A stretch of DNA of 64,000 nt, taken from positions 237,684 through 301,683 of the forward strand of contig NW_019775913.1 in the NCBI RefSeq assembly GCF_001039355.2. Direction: 5' to 3'. This DNA is from Lingula anatina. Lineage: Eukaryota > Brachiopoda > Lingulata > Lingulida > Lingulidae. This document shows, piece by piece, positions 22,217 through 33,850 of the stretch. The notes below the pieces were generated by a model, which did not search any database, was not told the origin of the DNA, and saw only the letters and a list, made by a program, of their open reading frames with translations. Numbering within the stretch: the first letter of the stretch is position 1; each line of letters opens with the position of its first letter. The position numbers and the translations under genes are program-made.

Positions 22217-24180
22217 CGAAAGAGAGAGGCACAGATTTTAAATTAACTACTGGAAAATAAATGGACGGGGGTCTTCAAAGCCCATATATACAGAATTAAT
22301 CAATCAATTAATAACAGCTACGCTCTTTTCTATCGCAGCTTGTTAGATATTGAAGTCTCCTCAATTACCGCAACTTCGATATATTAGACTTGCATGTATT
22401 ACTCCCCGGATACTATCTACAGCAAAATGTCATTTTAAGCATAATGGGTGATATAACAAGCGGGAGTCAAGAAACTTGATCAATAAAGGATATGGGTGTA
22501 TTAAATAAATGCGTTTTTGAATATTTGCACGACTATATAAATGACGTAGGCTGCCGCTGGTGATTTCGTATTGCTTGAGTATGATTGTTGCAAGATGGTC
22601 TTCGTTTCTTTATTATTCAGTAACAAAACCTGCTGAGTTTTTCACTAACTTATGAATTACGCCAAAGCTTAATGAATCATTTTTTCAAAGAGTCTCTCTC
22701 CCTCCTTCTCTCTCTCCCTCTCTTTCTTTTAATAACTCTTAATTTTCCATATTTCCAATTTGATATTAATGTAATTGAAAAAAAAAAGGAATATCACCAT
22801 ATCTTTCCGGTTTATTTTATACTCAGGTCTTAGCATCACGCATCCAATGTCAGTAAATAGAATACGGGGCCTTTCCGATATGACAATCTCAACATCGCCA
22901 GGAAATCGCAAGCCATATTTTTTTTAATTAAAAAAAATGGCGTCCGTCGAGATGCATGTGTTTTTTTATGTACAGACACACCTTTTTTAGATTTCCATAA
23001 GTTCCCTATAACTTTGTCTACATAACTATGTCTTGTCAATGCGATTTGTTACTTTTACTATAATACTACAGAATTTTGTATATATATATCTTCGATTGTA
23101 CTGTAATTTTGAATAGGAAAATATTCCATTAAATTTAGAACAGTTGATCTAGAATGTCACACCAGTAAAATTCAATGTTAACATGCCTACTAAAGTTTTG
23201 CCTATTAGATGCCTCAAAAACAAACACAGAAACCAATTTTTAAGGCGAGACTCTTATGACCAAAATTGACCAATCTCTATGCAGGCAATTTTTTAATATT
23301 CATAACGTTATTTAACTTGCTATCCAGATATTCAAATAAAACAATTATTTTCATGATATTGCGAAGAAATGTGCGGAAGCCTATTGCATTTAATATCTTT
23401 ATCAAGTTTAAGATGAAATATATTTTCACCGAAAAATATTAAGTTAGAGAAAATTTAAGGCATACATACTCAAATAATCGACGGGTTTCACAGAATCAAA
23501 GATAGTCATAGACAGCTTAAACCGTACAAATTCGACCGATCTAAAAGAGCTATCAGTGAAATTTTACTTCATGTCGGAGGCAAATATGTGTACATAAATG
23601 TTGGTATTTTCGTCACCACAAGTTTGTTTTACCAAATAAATAAAATCTCACTGCAGCTGCCGTGGTGGGCATACGCCCTTTATTGATTTGGTTTAAAATC
23701 GACGCATATCAATTTATTAGTGAATTCATTATAATTAAGCGGCATGCATGCCTGATATAAAGACATTAATAGCAATTTCTTTTGTAGTATACTCTAAGGA
23801 ATCAGATTAAACATAAACACATCACGTTCAACGTAAATAGTTGTAATCAGAAGCTGTCAGTTGTCAAAGTTCGCTCGTGCAGATTGGCGACTCCCTTACA
23901 AAACTCCTCTTTCGGATTAAAAAAATCTCCCCTACCCGGAAACGAGATTTCTTTCATGCACCACAAACATCTTTAAAGTGCCACTTACCCCCTTAGTTTT
24001 TGGTAATGCACCCTTATTCCGGCGACCTTGTTCTACCTTTTGGCTGCGTCACAACTGCAGTCTTTTCCACAAATTGTCATCTTTGCTCAGCATTCGCAAC
24101 TCTCGTGTTAAAACGGTGGCCAATCACAACGTCAATGTTTGCTCTTCTTTGTGTGCCCGCGATAAGAGTTAATGAAGCTA
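22217..24180. other. Intergenic, AT-rich, nothing coding
   Basis: Contains a CT-rich low-complexity tract at about 22690-22730 and scattered A/T runs. I saw no supported gene. Confidence 0.4.
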
Positions 24181-24420
24181 GCATAGCGAGCGAGGTATGG
24201 GTGGTTTTCGCCGGAGATTAAAACTAAGTGCGAGCCGCGACCGGCCGCGTTCCTCCGCATTAATTATACACCTAGCCAGGGTCAATAATTTATAGGCTCG
24301 CGTTCCTGGGACTCAAATTTAATTTGCAAAGGCGGGGAAAAGAGCACTATAAAGAAAAAAACACGGCGCCTTTCGTTCTTGACTGAAATTGGAGCATCAT
24401 TTAATTTCTATATTTAGTTT
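24181..24420. promoter_or_regulatory. Candidate regulatory island (weak)
   Basis: A locally GC-richer stretch (GCGAGCCGCGACCGGCCGCG) among AT-rich DNA, with homeodomain/POU-like cores (CATTAATTATAC, AAATTTAATTTGCAAA). A CCAAT-like site and a TGTTTGC core lie just upstream near 24120-24145. No transcript evidence; the call rests on composition and motif density only. Confidence 0.2.
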
Positions 24421-24634
24421 GAAATGGGGTAGTGATTTGATTTTGTAACTTGATGCGTATCAGTGAAATTTGCTCCACAAGATCTGATCAAGCTTTTCTT
24501 CTCATTTGGAGAGTTTAAAAGCATGCCTTTCACACCTATTCGCTACCTCTTTTGCCGTCCTCTGGTTATAAAGAAATATATTTTCTTTTAATCTCCGTAG
24601 AGCCACGCATCAGTAAGCAAATGCGACAGGTGAG

Positions 24635-24770
24635 GTTTTGATTTCATCGAAGCCCTGGCTGTTTAGGCCGAAAGAATATTTAGAACGAATGGCAAAAAAA
24701 GTAAAACCCTTTTTTAACTTTTTCAAGACAGCCAGATAAAACTTCTGCAGGGCAATGATGAAATCAAAAT
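24635..24770. repeat. Imperfect foldback
   Basis: Arms TTTTGATTTCATCGAAGCCC and its counterpart GGGCAATGATGAAATCAAAA pair over about 20 bp; inner CTGGCTGT/ACAGCCAG also pairs. Probably a small non-autonomous transposon relic. Confidence 0.5.
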
Positions 24771-27450
24771 ATCCCCACAGTAGAGTGGACAGTTATATAA
24801 AAGGGACCCGTCTTGTATGACCCAACACTATGTCTACCAATTACATTTATTATTAACATAAAATACAGTTTTGTTTGGCCTATTACTTGTTAGGACATAC
24901 GTTTCTCGATGCTTATTTTCTTTCTTTCGGTACTTGGATCAGTACTCGGATTTATCTATTCCATTATTTTTTTAATAAAACAACAGGATTATGTGTACGT
25001 CTATGGATGGAAAAAACATTATCAAGATACATTCTCTTTCCCTTAGAGTTGTGTTTTGTGGAAGTAATGTATCAGATATAAATGAAACTGCATGATGGAA
25101 AACACGTGTGCAATATTTCTGAAAGAGAGTGGTGTATTCAACATTTAACAACAAGTGGACCTCATTCAAATCAAGGACGTTCAGTATACGTCCTTGGTCA
25201 AATCTACATGTATTGGACCGTGAACATTCGTGAACAGTGTCAGCCCCAGTCCCCCACCTAAAATGAACCATACCTGTTCGTGATTTGCATAACAATAAGT
25301 CGCTCAACGTAGCGCGAGCTGTCTTCCCGAATGCTCACTTTCCAGTGGGACACAGTTGAGAGAAGACGCAATGTTCAACGCGTGCTGCAGTCGCAATGTA
25401 GAGCTTTTATAAGGCGTAGAAGCAAATGGATATTTCGTAAGTATCACCTTTTCTTCAGTAACCTCTGTCAGTATAGATATTAAAGACGAATGCAAGAAAA
25501 TTTACGACAAATATTTATTATATTATAAGCTTAAGTTTTTCATTCTGACTTGAGCTGTACCTAACAAAGCTTTTGACTACTCTGTGACCTTCCCAAGTCT
25601 GTGTTAGTATGAGGTTGAGCATGATGACATATGACAATTATTTGTTACGATTCTTTGTTACATTTTGCCTGCCGTGTCTTTTATCAGAACATTAGCTAGC
25701 ATATTAGTAGATGGGAATATTACTACAAAGATAGCCTAATTTAGATGATAATGATTGTCCAAGTTCTCAGCTTTTGATTTAATGATAAGTGTTCCCCATC
25801 AACGTGTACATAAATTCTTTGGTTTACTTCTACATGTATGGTCAAATTTTACCAAAAATTCAAACGTCTCCCTTTACGACGATCACGGTAGTTTAAAAAG
25901 AAATAAAAATTCCTTCTCATTTGAATAATCTTATGGTTACTTTTATCTCTGTGGGGCTTCATTTCTTTTTATCAATTTAAAATCAGTTTTTATACATGTA
26001 CCTGTAAAATGTTTGTAAGCAGTGTTGAAATACGGGAAATGGTTTATTATGAAGCGAAATATGGCCCCCAAACCCGTGATGCTTAGCGACTTTAGATATT
26101 ACAACATTAAATAGTAAGTAAAATACATTTAAGCCCCTAGTACCTACACGAATTTAAGAAGTGTTTTCAATGTTACTGTTTTCAAAGCAAGATATCTCAA
26201 ATATCTTTATCATTAACTTCAGATCTTAACTTTGGCATAATTCAACATCGATATTGATTGCCTTTACTGGGTGCTACGTGAATCTGAGCCTGAACATCGG
26301 ACAAGTCAATAAACACCCACGGCATTTCAAGTGCCATCTTGACGTAAAATGCATTACTCGTATATTCCGAGCCTGCCTGTTTAGTCAGATATTGTTAACA
26401 TTACTTTTTACATTTCAGAGGTCCACTGAGATACTGAGTACTGCTCGACACGCGCCTGCTAGCAACCAAGCCTTTCACGTTCTGGAACCCTACGCACATT
26501 CATGCTTCTATTATATTAAAACTGAATAAATATGTTTGTTATTCCGTGTTTTTTTCTCTTTGATATGGAATAATAAGGGTAAAGATAGAAGTGAAGATAA
26601 AGGGAGAGGGGTAAAATTATGAAGATATGATCACTGTCTGAGCACTTTCAATTTTAATCTGCTAAAACTGATCTGTAAATATTGCGTTTGGGATTAATGA
26701 CTTCTACAGTAACAGAAAATATCTTAAATCCAAAAGCTTAAAATGTTTTTAAATACGCCCAGTATTTTGTAAATAATAATAAAAAATTAAAAAATAAAAA
26801 TAAAAAAGTTAGAGCATTTTCATCTTCAAGATTTTCTAACACACTTGTATAAATACAAGTTGTATGGATTTATGATTTTGGTTTTTGAAAATCTATATAT
26901 TACATTTTATTCTATAGCTACATTGTATTTATATCTCTTGGAATAAATAAGGTCGTCCTCATATCATTTTCTTAATTTAATATAGGTCCATTTTAAAAGG
27001 GCTTTGGTTTTTGCTACAGAAAATTGATCCAATTTCATTTTAAATTTGAACGAAATAATGAGAAAGTTGAGAGAACCTGACATAATTCTGAAATGGTAAC
27101 AGTTGAAATTACTCCTCCCCCTAAAGAATTGGTTCTGTATATTCCAATGTATTTAAAAAATCTTATTAAAATAATATTTGAAATAAATTCATATATAATT
27201 TAATTTTGATAATTTAACTTTATTTCCACACAGTCCCAAATGTGCAGAAGAAAAGGTTACATTTTATTAAATTGTGCTGAAGCAAATTTCAGACTAATAA
27301 TTTAATGTCTATTTATGCACGATACAAGTTTATTTCCTCCAAAGTTTGCTTACACAATACTTTAAAAAAATGTGTTCTTTTATATGGCTCATTGCAACTG
27401 CATTATAATGTATTTTTGTGATGATTTAACTTGCATGCACTCTTTATACT
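24771..27450. other. Intergenic, nothing coding recognised
   Basis: AT-rich. Includes one striking SOX-POU-like motif (separate entry) and an A/T simple tract at 26765-26812. No gene model could be supported. Confidence 0.4.
25283..25296. promoter_or_regulatory. POU-SOX composite motif
   Basis: ATTTGCATAACAAT is an octamer (ATTTGCAT) directly joined to a SOX core (AACAAT), matching the vertebrate OCT4-SOX2 composite arrangement. Binding here is inference. Confidence 0.35.
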
Positions 27451-28222
27451 GAATGGACTCGGCCCACCTGTGACCCCTAAGATGGAATGGATTTGTCCCA
27501 CCTGTCACCCCTCAAATTAAATGAAATTGTCCCATTTGTCACCCCTCAAATCAAATGGTCTCATCCCACCTGTCATCCCTCATATGGAATGGACTCTCCC
27601 CACCTGCTACACCTCAAATGGAATGGACTTGACCCACCCATCCCCCCTCAACTCAAACGGACTTGCCCCACCTGTCATCCCTCATATGGAATGGACTCTC
27701 CCCACCTGCTACAACTCAAATGGAATGGACTTGACCCACCCATCCCCCCTCAACTCAAAAGGACTTGCCCCACCTGTTACCCTTAAATGGAATGGACTTA
27801 ACCCATCCATAACCCCTCAAATGGAATGGACTCGTCCCACCTGTCACCCCTCAAATGCAATAGACTCATCCCACCTGCTACTCCTCAAATGCAATGGAAT
27901 CGCCCCACCTGTCACCTCTCAAATCGGATGGACTCGACCCACCTCTCACCCCTAAACTCAAAAGGACTCGCCCAACCTGTTACCCCTCAAATGGAATGGA
28001 CTCGTCCCAACTGTCACCCCTCAAATCAAATGGTTTCGACCCACCTCCAACCCCTCAAATGCAATGCACTCACCCCACCTGCTACCCCTCAAATGCAATG
28101 AAATCGCCCCACCTGTCACCCCTCAAATCGGATGTATTCTACCCAGCTCTCACCCCTCAAATCAAAAGGACTCGCCCTACCTGTCACCATTCAGAAAGGA
28201 TTAATCTCAACTGTCATCCACA
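27451..28222 (+). repeat. 34-bp minisatellite, about 22 units
   Basis: Tandem units of 34 bp built around CTCAAATGGAATGGACT and CCCACCTGTCACCCC. Units at 27572-27673 and 27674-27775 repeat as a 102-bp trio, a higher-order repeat. The absence of TAA/TAG/TGA in the unit creates long open frames in several phases; these are not genes. Confidence 0.95.
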
Positions 28223-28810
28223 TCAATGCAGTCACACAAAGCACACCAATATATAACTATAAAACAAAGACATTCTAATGTGTTATTTATTTATTTATTT
28301 AGGACATCTCACGACAGAAAATTATGATGAAGTATAATAAAGACATATTTATGCACACTTAAATTGGCATAGACTCTTGTCAAATAAAATAATAAAATAT
28401 GAATTACTGACATTAAGAAAACGTGGGTCGGTTTGTATTGGAACTTGCTCCTATTACTTTCTCTTTTTGTACTGGGATTTTAACACCACCATTCATGCTT
28501 TTTACTCAAAAAATGGTGCCGAGCTTAATTAAATATTCGGGAAAAGGAAATATGTCGGTCTTTCCATGGACATTTGAAAGTATCATTAGTACTATATATA
28601 GATTATACATATAGTGCGGTATATAGGGCAGGCCAAGGGGCGACATGCTTTTTTAATTTGAGCAGAAAAAACACATCTTAAAATTGGCAGATCCAGAATA
28701 TATATATATTTTGTGACACATTTCAACGCATCTTGCTAACCTTGATCTCAAAACAAAATAATTTGAGTCAATTTCAACACATATTATTACAAATTTAAGT
28801 ATTAGGACGT
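28223..28810. other. Intergenic, nothing coding
   Basis: Has a short (TTTA)n run at about 28285-28303 and AT-rich sequence. Confidence 0.4.
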
Positions 28811-29020
28811 TTTCCCATAGTTTTAGATCGATCTATCCCCGTGGGGAGTCTCACTAGATTACAGTCAGATAATCCGGCTTAAATGTCCGTCCCACCTACT
28901 ACAAGCTGTAAGGGGGTAATTAACTTTCGTGCCCGCTAGGGTGACAGCTATTTAGCGTGCACCCCCAGGGAGTTAGGTCGATCTAGTTTGGATAGATCTA
29001 ATCTCTGGGAATGAGGTCTT
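28811..29020. mobile_element. MITE, AGATCGATCT-ended family, copy 1
   Basis: Homologous over about 205 bp to 41291-41515 and, inverted, to 42894-43112. Shared blocks include GGGGAGTCTCACTAGATTAC, CTACAAGCTGTAAGGG, TGACAGCTATTTAGCGTG and CCCCCAGGGAGTTAGGTCGA. The ends form imperfect inverted repeats (CCCATAG...AGATCGATCT). Confidence 0.8.
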
Positions 29021-29690
29021 AGTTTTTTCTTTACTCAGAAGCCGCAAAATATATTTCAGATGGGGGAAGTTATTAATATCACTTTGATGTCTGTGTCTTT
29101 TAGATCGAAAAGAATGCAATTATAAATATCTTGTCACGCAGAGGATCAGACAGATTTATAATAACACTTACAAATGTTGAAAATAAAAATGATTCCTATA
29201 ATGCAAATTAAATCAATGTAAACAAAATATTAATTAATTAATAACCCGAACTTTAACCTGCAACATTGTGAAAATTGCATCCGAGCTTGTCCCAATTAAG
29301 GTATAATGTGAAAATAAAAATGCTCAATTATCGAGTATAATTTGAAAAGGGAACATGATCGACCTTTGTATGCTACTTTTAAAATATTAAAACATGGGGT
29401 AGTCCTAAAATGTTTTGAAAATCAAAATAAAAGCATATTCCATTTACGCCATATTGCACACGCCACGTGTTCGTTTGAACGCGTCAGTGCGTGTGTGCCC
29501 GTGTAAGGTGCCAAAATACGACTAGAAGGCTATGGAAGGTTCTATTAGTCAGAAGTATGTGCATTTTGCAGGATCATCGCAGAGTTGGCACTCCTGAAAT
29601 ATCAAAATAACGTTTTAATTACGATTTTAAAATGACATCCAAATGCAGTACAATGTGATCTAAGATAAAATAACTGAATGAACATTTATT
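29021..29690. other. Intergenic, nothing coding
   Basis: AT-rich flank of the membrane-protein cluster; no feature recognised. Confidence 0.4.
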
Positions 29691-29692
29691 AT

Positions 29693-30420
29693 AAACGACA
29701 GAGTCTATTCAACCCATTCCATAAACTTAACAATTAAACGAGTTTTGACTGACACACACAAGCAATATCAAACTAAAATCACAACAGGGGAGACTTATGT
29801 AAATTATCCTGACACTACCGTACATTCGCCTCGGTTTTTGGCTTTACTGCCATTTAGGTAACCTTACTGCACTAAAATGGGAACCATACGCTACAAGGTG
29901 CGACGGAGAAAACACAAAGTTTTGACGGGGTTTGGATGTTTATAACAAATACTGTTTGAGACACCAGGCGACTTGGTACATTGTAACATGTAAGGCTGAA
30001 CACTTAGGCAAGCCGTACATTTACATATACAGGTACACGTACCACATTATCGAACCAAGTGCATTGCACGTCACTTCTTTCCACTTGTAAACGCTTGTAG
30101 AAGATATTTGACTCACAAGACATGTTATCTTCTATCGTAGTTCCACCAAACATGTAGGCCTACACGCTGGGCCCGAGTTTCAACGCTGAATAAATATTTC
30201 GGCTCTGTGACTTCACCAGACCTTTCCATACATGTCCTCTTCTCACAAGGCCCAGCTGTCAAGTGACCAGTTTGGAGCATAGTTCGCACTGTGATGTGTG
30301 ACTTGTTGTTATGCAAATTTCAACTGGTACAGCGAATGACACGTTTTGATTGAGGTGTTGCTGTGGAAATCAGACTCAAAAGAAAGGTGAATTTATAGAT
30401 TAGTATTTTACTACATGCAT
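29693..30420 (-). repeat. Diverged third copy of the cluster's intergenic segment
   Basis: Clearly homologous to 32018-32900 and 36690-37560 (shared ACAGAGTCTATTCAACC, the TCTTCTCACAAGG/CTTATAGGG order, GTTTTGATTGAGG) but more diverged. It lacks the MITE present in both others, so it shows the pre-insertion state. Confidence 0.75.
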
Positions 30421-30452
30421 TTTGACTACCCTCTACCAGGGTGAGTGATAGA

Positions 30453-30453
30453 N
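30453..30453. other. Single-N assembly join
   Basis: Cuts a membrane-protein gene copy exactly at codon 112; likely a contig end. Confidence 0.8.
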
Positions 30454-30789
30454 AATTGCTTCCCAAAGCAGCCGGTTACGACCTGTGGCGTGAGTGCTGT
30501 TCGGAAAGTAAATGTCGCCTGTTTTGTCTCTGTAGGTCAACCATATAATTTCTCTATTCGGCGTGGCCTTGAGACCAGGAATAGGGTGTCTTGATGCGCC
30601 TTGGACGAGATAGACAAACTGCGGCTGTTCTGTCCTTACTGGAGAATCATTTTCACCTATGCTGCGTGATATCACAAACCTGTCAATCTCAGAGTCTGGG
30701 AGACCAAAGCGTTTCATATATGACACCCACAGGAGTATCACAGAGACAATTGCATACAAGGATAGGTGCATGCATTTCTTCATCGCCAT
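30454..30789 (-). pseudogene. Type II membrane protein family, copy 1, 3' part missing at N
   Basis: 112 codons from ATG at 30789 to the N: anchor (LSLYAIVSVILLWVSYM), stem, then QFVYLVQGASRHPIPGLKAT to RNRLLWEAI. The reading frame is intact, so the truncation is probably an assembly break rather than a mutation. The usual GATCAGAACTCAG leader and TTTAG acceptor precede the ATG. The stem differs strongly from copy 3 although flanks are nearly identical. Confidence 0.75.
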
Positions 30790-31468
30790 CTGAGTTCTGA
30801 TCCTAAAGAAAAATAAAAAGAACAAAATTAATTTAATAAACCTTGATGTTTCTCTTCAGGAATACGCGGGACGCTATGCTAAGCACCAGTATATTTTAAA
30901 TAATAAGAAAGTATTTGTATAACGAGGGTGTTTTCTTTCATTTGAAACAAAATAGATCGATTGTACTGATAAAATCATTAGAAAAGCATATTGGTCAGGT
31001 ACTTGTGTTATTGAGCCAAATTAGGTGGCGTAAAAGATTTAAGAAAATTTTCTTTAAGGATAAATGACCAAATTATGAATGAAAACACCACAAGCCTATC
31101 ACATATGTCGCTATGTGTGATGCAAATAATTTCGAATCAGTACATGTAAATGGTACAGCGGATTGTTTTGAGTTTGTAAACTGGTTTATAAATATACTAA
31201 AAATGCCTCAATTCACGGCAAATAACATATTACTCAGTCAGGGATGGATCCAGAGATATGATATGAATAACTTTGCCCTAACTAACAGTTTAACATGGAG
31301 TTCCGGATTTAAAAGGTTCATTTATTCTATGAAAAAATGCAGGTAGCCGTTATTCATATAATCTAATGGTAAATTTCTAAAGTGGTCACTGTCACCACTG
31401 TCAAAGTCGCTGTCATCTTGATGTAACGGGTATCTGGCTGAATGGAGCATCTTTTTGTAGGGCGATCT

Positions 31469-31494
31469 GCAAGGCCGGCTAGCCATGGCCTTGC
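31469..31494. promoter_or_regulatory. Conserved upstream hairpin, copy 1
   Basis: GCAAGGCC and GGCCTTGC pair around a 10-base loop that itself contains GGCTAGCC. It lies 680 bp before the ATG of copy 1. Confidence 0.4.
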
Positions 31495-32647
31495 CAACAA
31501 AAATGATTCCAAGTTTGCTGAAAGATTCGACTGAGAAAGAGTACGTTTTTCAAGATTTCAAAAAATCTTCCAAATTTCATAGCAAATTTCAATCAATTTT
31601 GTACACCGAAAGTACACTATGAAAAAAATGACAAGGAATGATTCCTCCAACAGACGGAATATTACAGTAAGGCAAAGCTTTAGTCTAGAAAGCTAATAAT
31701 CTGATGCATATGTCAGATTCTCAAAAAAGCATGTTATTGATGAATGAAACAACAACCTGAGAAATCTGTAAAAAATATTGAGTTACTTAAAAACCTTTGG
31801 ATATCAAGAGTTTTTGTGTTTTCGTGATTTTTTTTCATGCTTATAATTATATGCATCGTCTGGAGCATGACAAACATGACAAGATCCGCACTTGAACATC
31901 ATATACAAATAGTGAAGAATTGTTCTAATAATACGAATGTGTTCAGGTGGCCCACAAAAACATTAAAAATGACAAGAAACATCTTGGTACGGTGAACGTA
32001 TTAACTATTATAAATTACAGAGTCTATTCAACCCATTCCATAAAAAGACAAATGCTTCCACATTAGCTATATCAAATTAAAATCACAAGTTGAGAAGTAT
32101 GTATATTACCCTGACATTAGCCGTACATTTATCTCAGTTTTCGGCCTTACATGGTACATGCACAGGAACTATTACCGTACGTACTATAAGGTGTGGTGGT
32201 GGACACATTGTAACTTTTGTCAGAATTTATATTTATTGCAAGTGCAATATACGCTATATAAACAGACACGAGGCGACGTGAGGCCTTACCTGCGGTATGG
32301 GTACCTACATTATAACATGTAAGGGTGAACACTTGGGCAAGCCGTACATTTTCATACAAGAACATCTACATCTACATTGTACATGTATCACAGTATCGAA
32401 CCAAGTACATTACACGTAATTTCTTTCCACTCGTAAACGCTTGTAGAAAATATTTGACTCACAAGACATTTTTTCAAGCATGGTGCCACCAAACGTGTGT
32501 AATGTCTCCAAGCTTCAAGGCCGAATAAAATGTTCGGGTCAGTGACTCGACCACACCTATCTATGCATGTCCTCTTCTTATAGGGCCTTGCTGTCAAGTG
32601 ACCAGTTAGGAGCATAGTTCGCACTGTGATGCGTGACTAACCGGTAT

Positions 32648-32810
32648 CAGGCCCTTAGCCAGCATTTTCAAAGGGGGTTCTTTTTCTGAAAAAGTGGACT
32701 TTTTACCTTTTTCTTCGTGTACCTAGAGCAAATTTTACCCTGAGTGGACTTTTTCCCCAGCAAAACAGGCGGTTCTTTCGAATGCCCCGACCCGCCTGGA
32801 TACTGGCCTT
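32648..32810. mobile_element. MITE, CAGGCCC family, copy 2 (diverged ends)
   Basis: Same internal blocks as at 12929 (GAAAAAGTGGACT, CAAATTTTACCC, GGTTCTTTCGAA). Ends are CAGGCCCTTAGCCAG and ATACTGGCCTT. Confidence 0.8.
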
Positions 32811-33249
32811 ATTGTTATGCACATTATTACAACTAGTACAGCAAATAGCACATTTTGATTGAGGAGTTGATGTGGAAATCAGTCTCAAAAACGCCGAATC
32901 TATAGAAAATGATTTTTCTAATGTGACAAAGCTTTAACCCGGCCCCATAGACCTTTTTGTCACTATACATCATATTTCTCAAGGTCAACAGCTTATATTA
33001 AATAAAAAATTACAAATATCAGTTTATTAAACTCCTACTTCATGTAGATGAGTATTATTCGATCTATATTCCTATTTTATGGAGCATATAATTATTAGAC
33101 CTATCTTTTAATTGAGTGAAGTTTTGAACCTAGGAGTAGGAAACCCCAATGTTCTTCTATCCGTATCCGGAGGGCGGGGGCGTGTATCCTCTACCAGGGT
33201 CGCAGATAATTATGTGAGAAAAGTGCCATCATTTATCTAGAGACATACC

Positions 33250-33420
33250 TATGAATGTTTAGTGATAAATCAATCTGTGGTCCTGGTACTACCAGTGGTA
33301 AAGGGTAGGACACGTGGAACATACATTGTTCCAGCCCTTTATAGACGGCAACGGCAACTGCCGTCTCCCCGCCCGTACTCGATCAGAACTCAGGGGTTGA
33401 AGCTAGTTTTTTGATTCTAT
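33250..33420 (-). repeat. Conserved element with palindrome and TATA, downstream of copy 2
   Basis: Minus strand carries a GACGGCA..TGCCGTC inverted repeat followed by TATAAAGGGCTG. It lies about 0.5 kb past the stop of copy 2 and is repeated at 37930-38100 and, inverted, at 49620-49800. Confidence 0.5.
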
Positions 33421-33850
33421 CAATACTGATAACTTTAATACTGATAACTTTTATCTGCTCTCCGTTTATATAATATTTCCCATTTCCGAAAATGTCCAAA
33501 ATTTACTGAAATTCGAAACACTGGAAGAGAGTGAAATACTTAATACTCCTGTGTGTAATATTAAAGGCATGCAAAGCGCGGTAAATACGAGGTAAAATCG
33601 ATGGGAGAATAACATAAACCTGTTTTTGAGTTCTAAAGTTTTAATTCTGTACAGCTGAATGTGAAATCACCAGTTTACTTCATGAAAGTGGTTAAATTGT
33701 CTCTTTTTTCCTGCATATTTCATGTTTGTCCAAGAAAACAAGATGATTTTGGTTGTTTGGTTGTGCACCCCCTTCAGAAAAATCCTGGGCTCGGCAGTGA
33801 AAGTAATGTCCGTTTTCCTTGTGGTGGGCGTAGAACGTATAAGAAGGGAA

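Noticed and set aside
27487-28256. Overlapping ORFs of 91-144 codons in several frames
   Set aside because: They are produced by the stop-free 34-bp minisatellite unit, which is not a multiple of three, so all frames stay open.
31113-31346. 77-codon ORF repeated at 35778-36011
   Set aside because: The diverged third copy near 39.9-40.1 kb is disrupted, and the two intact ones lie in near-identical blocks, so identity reflects recent duplication and not coding constraint.
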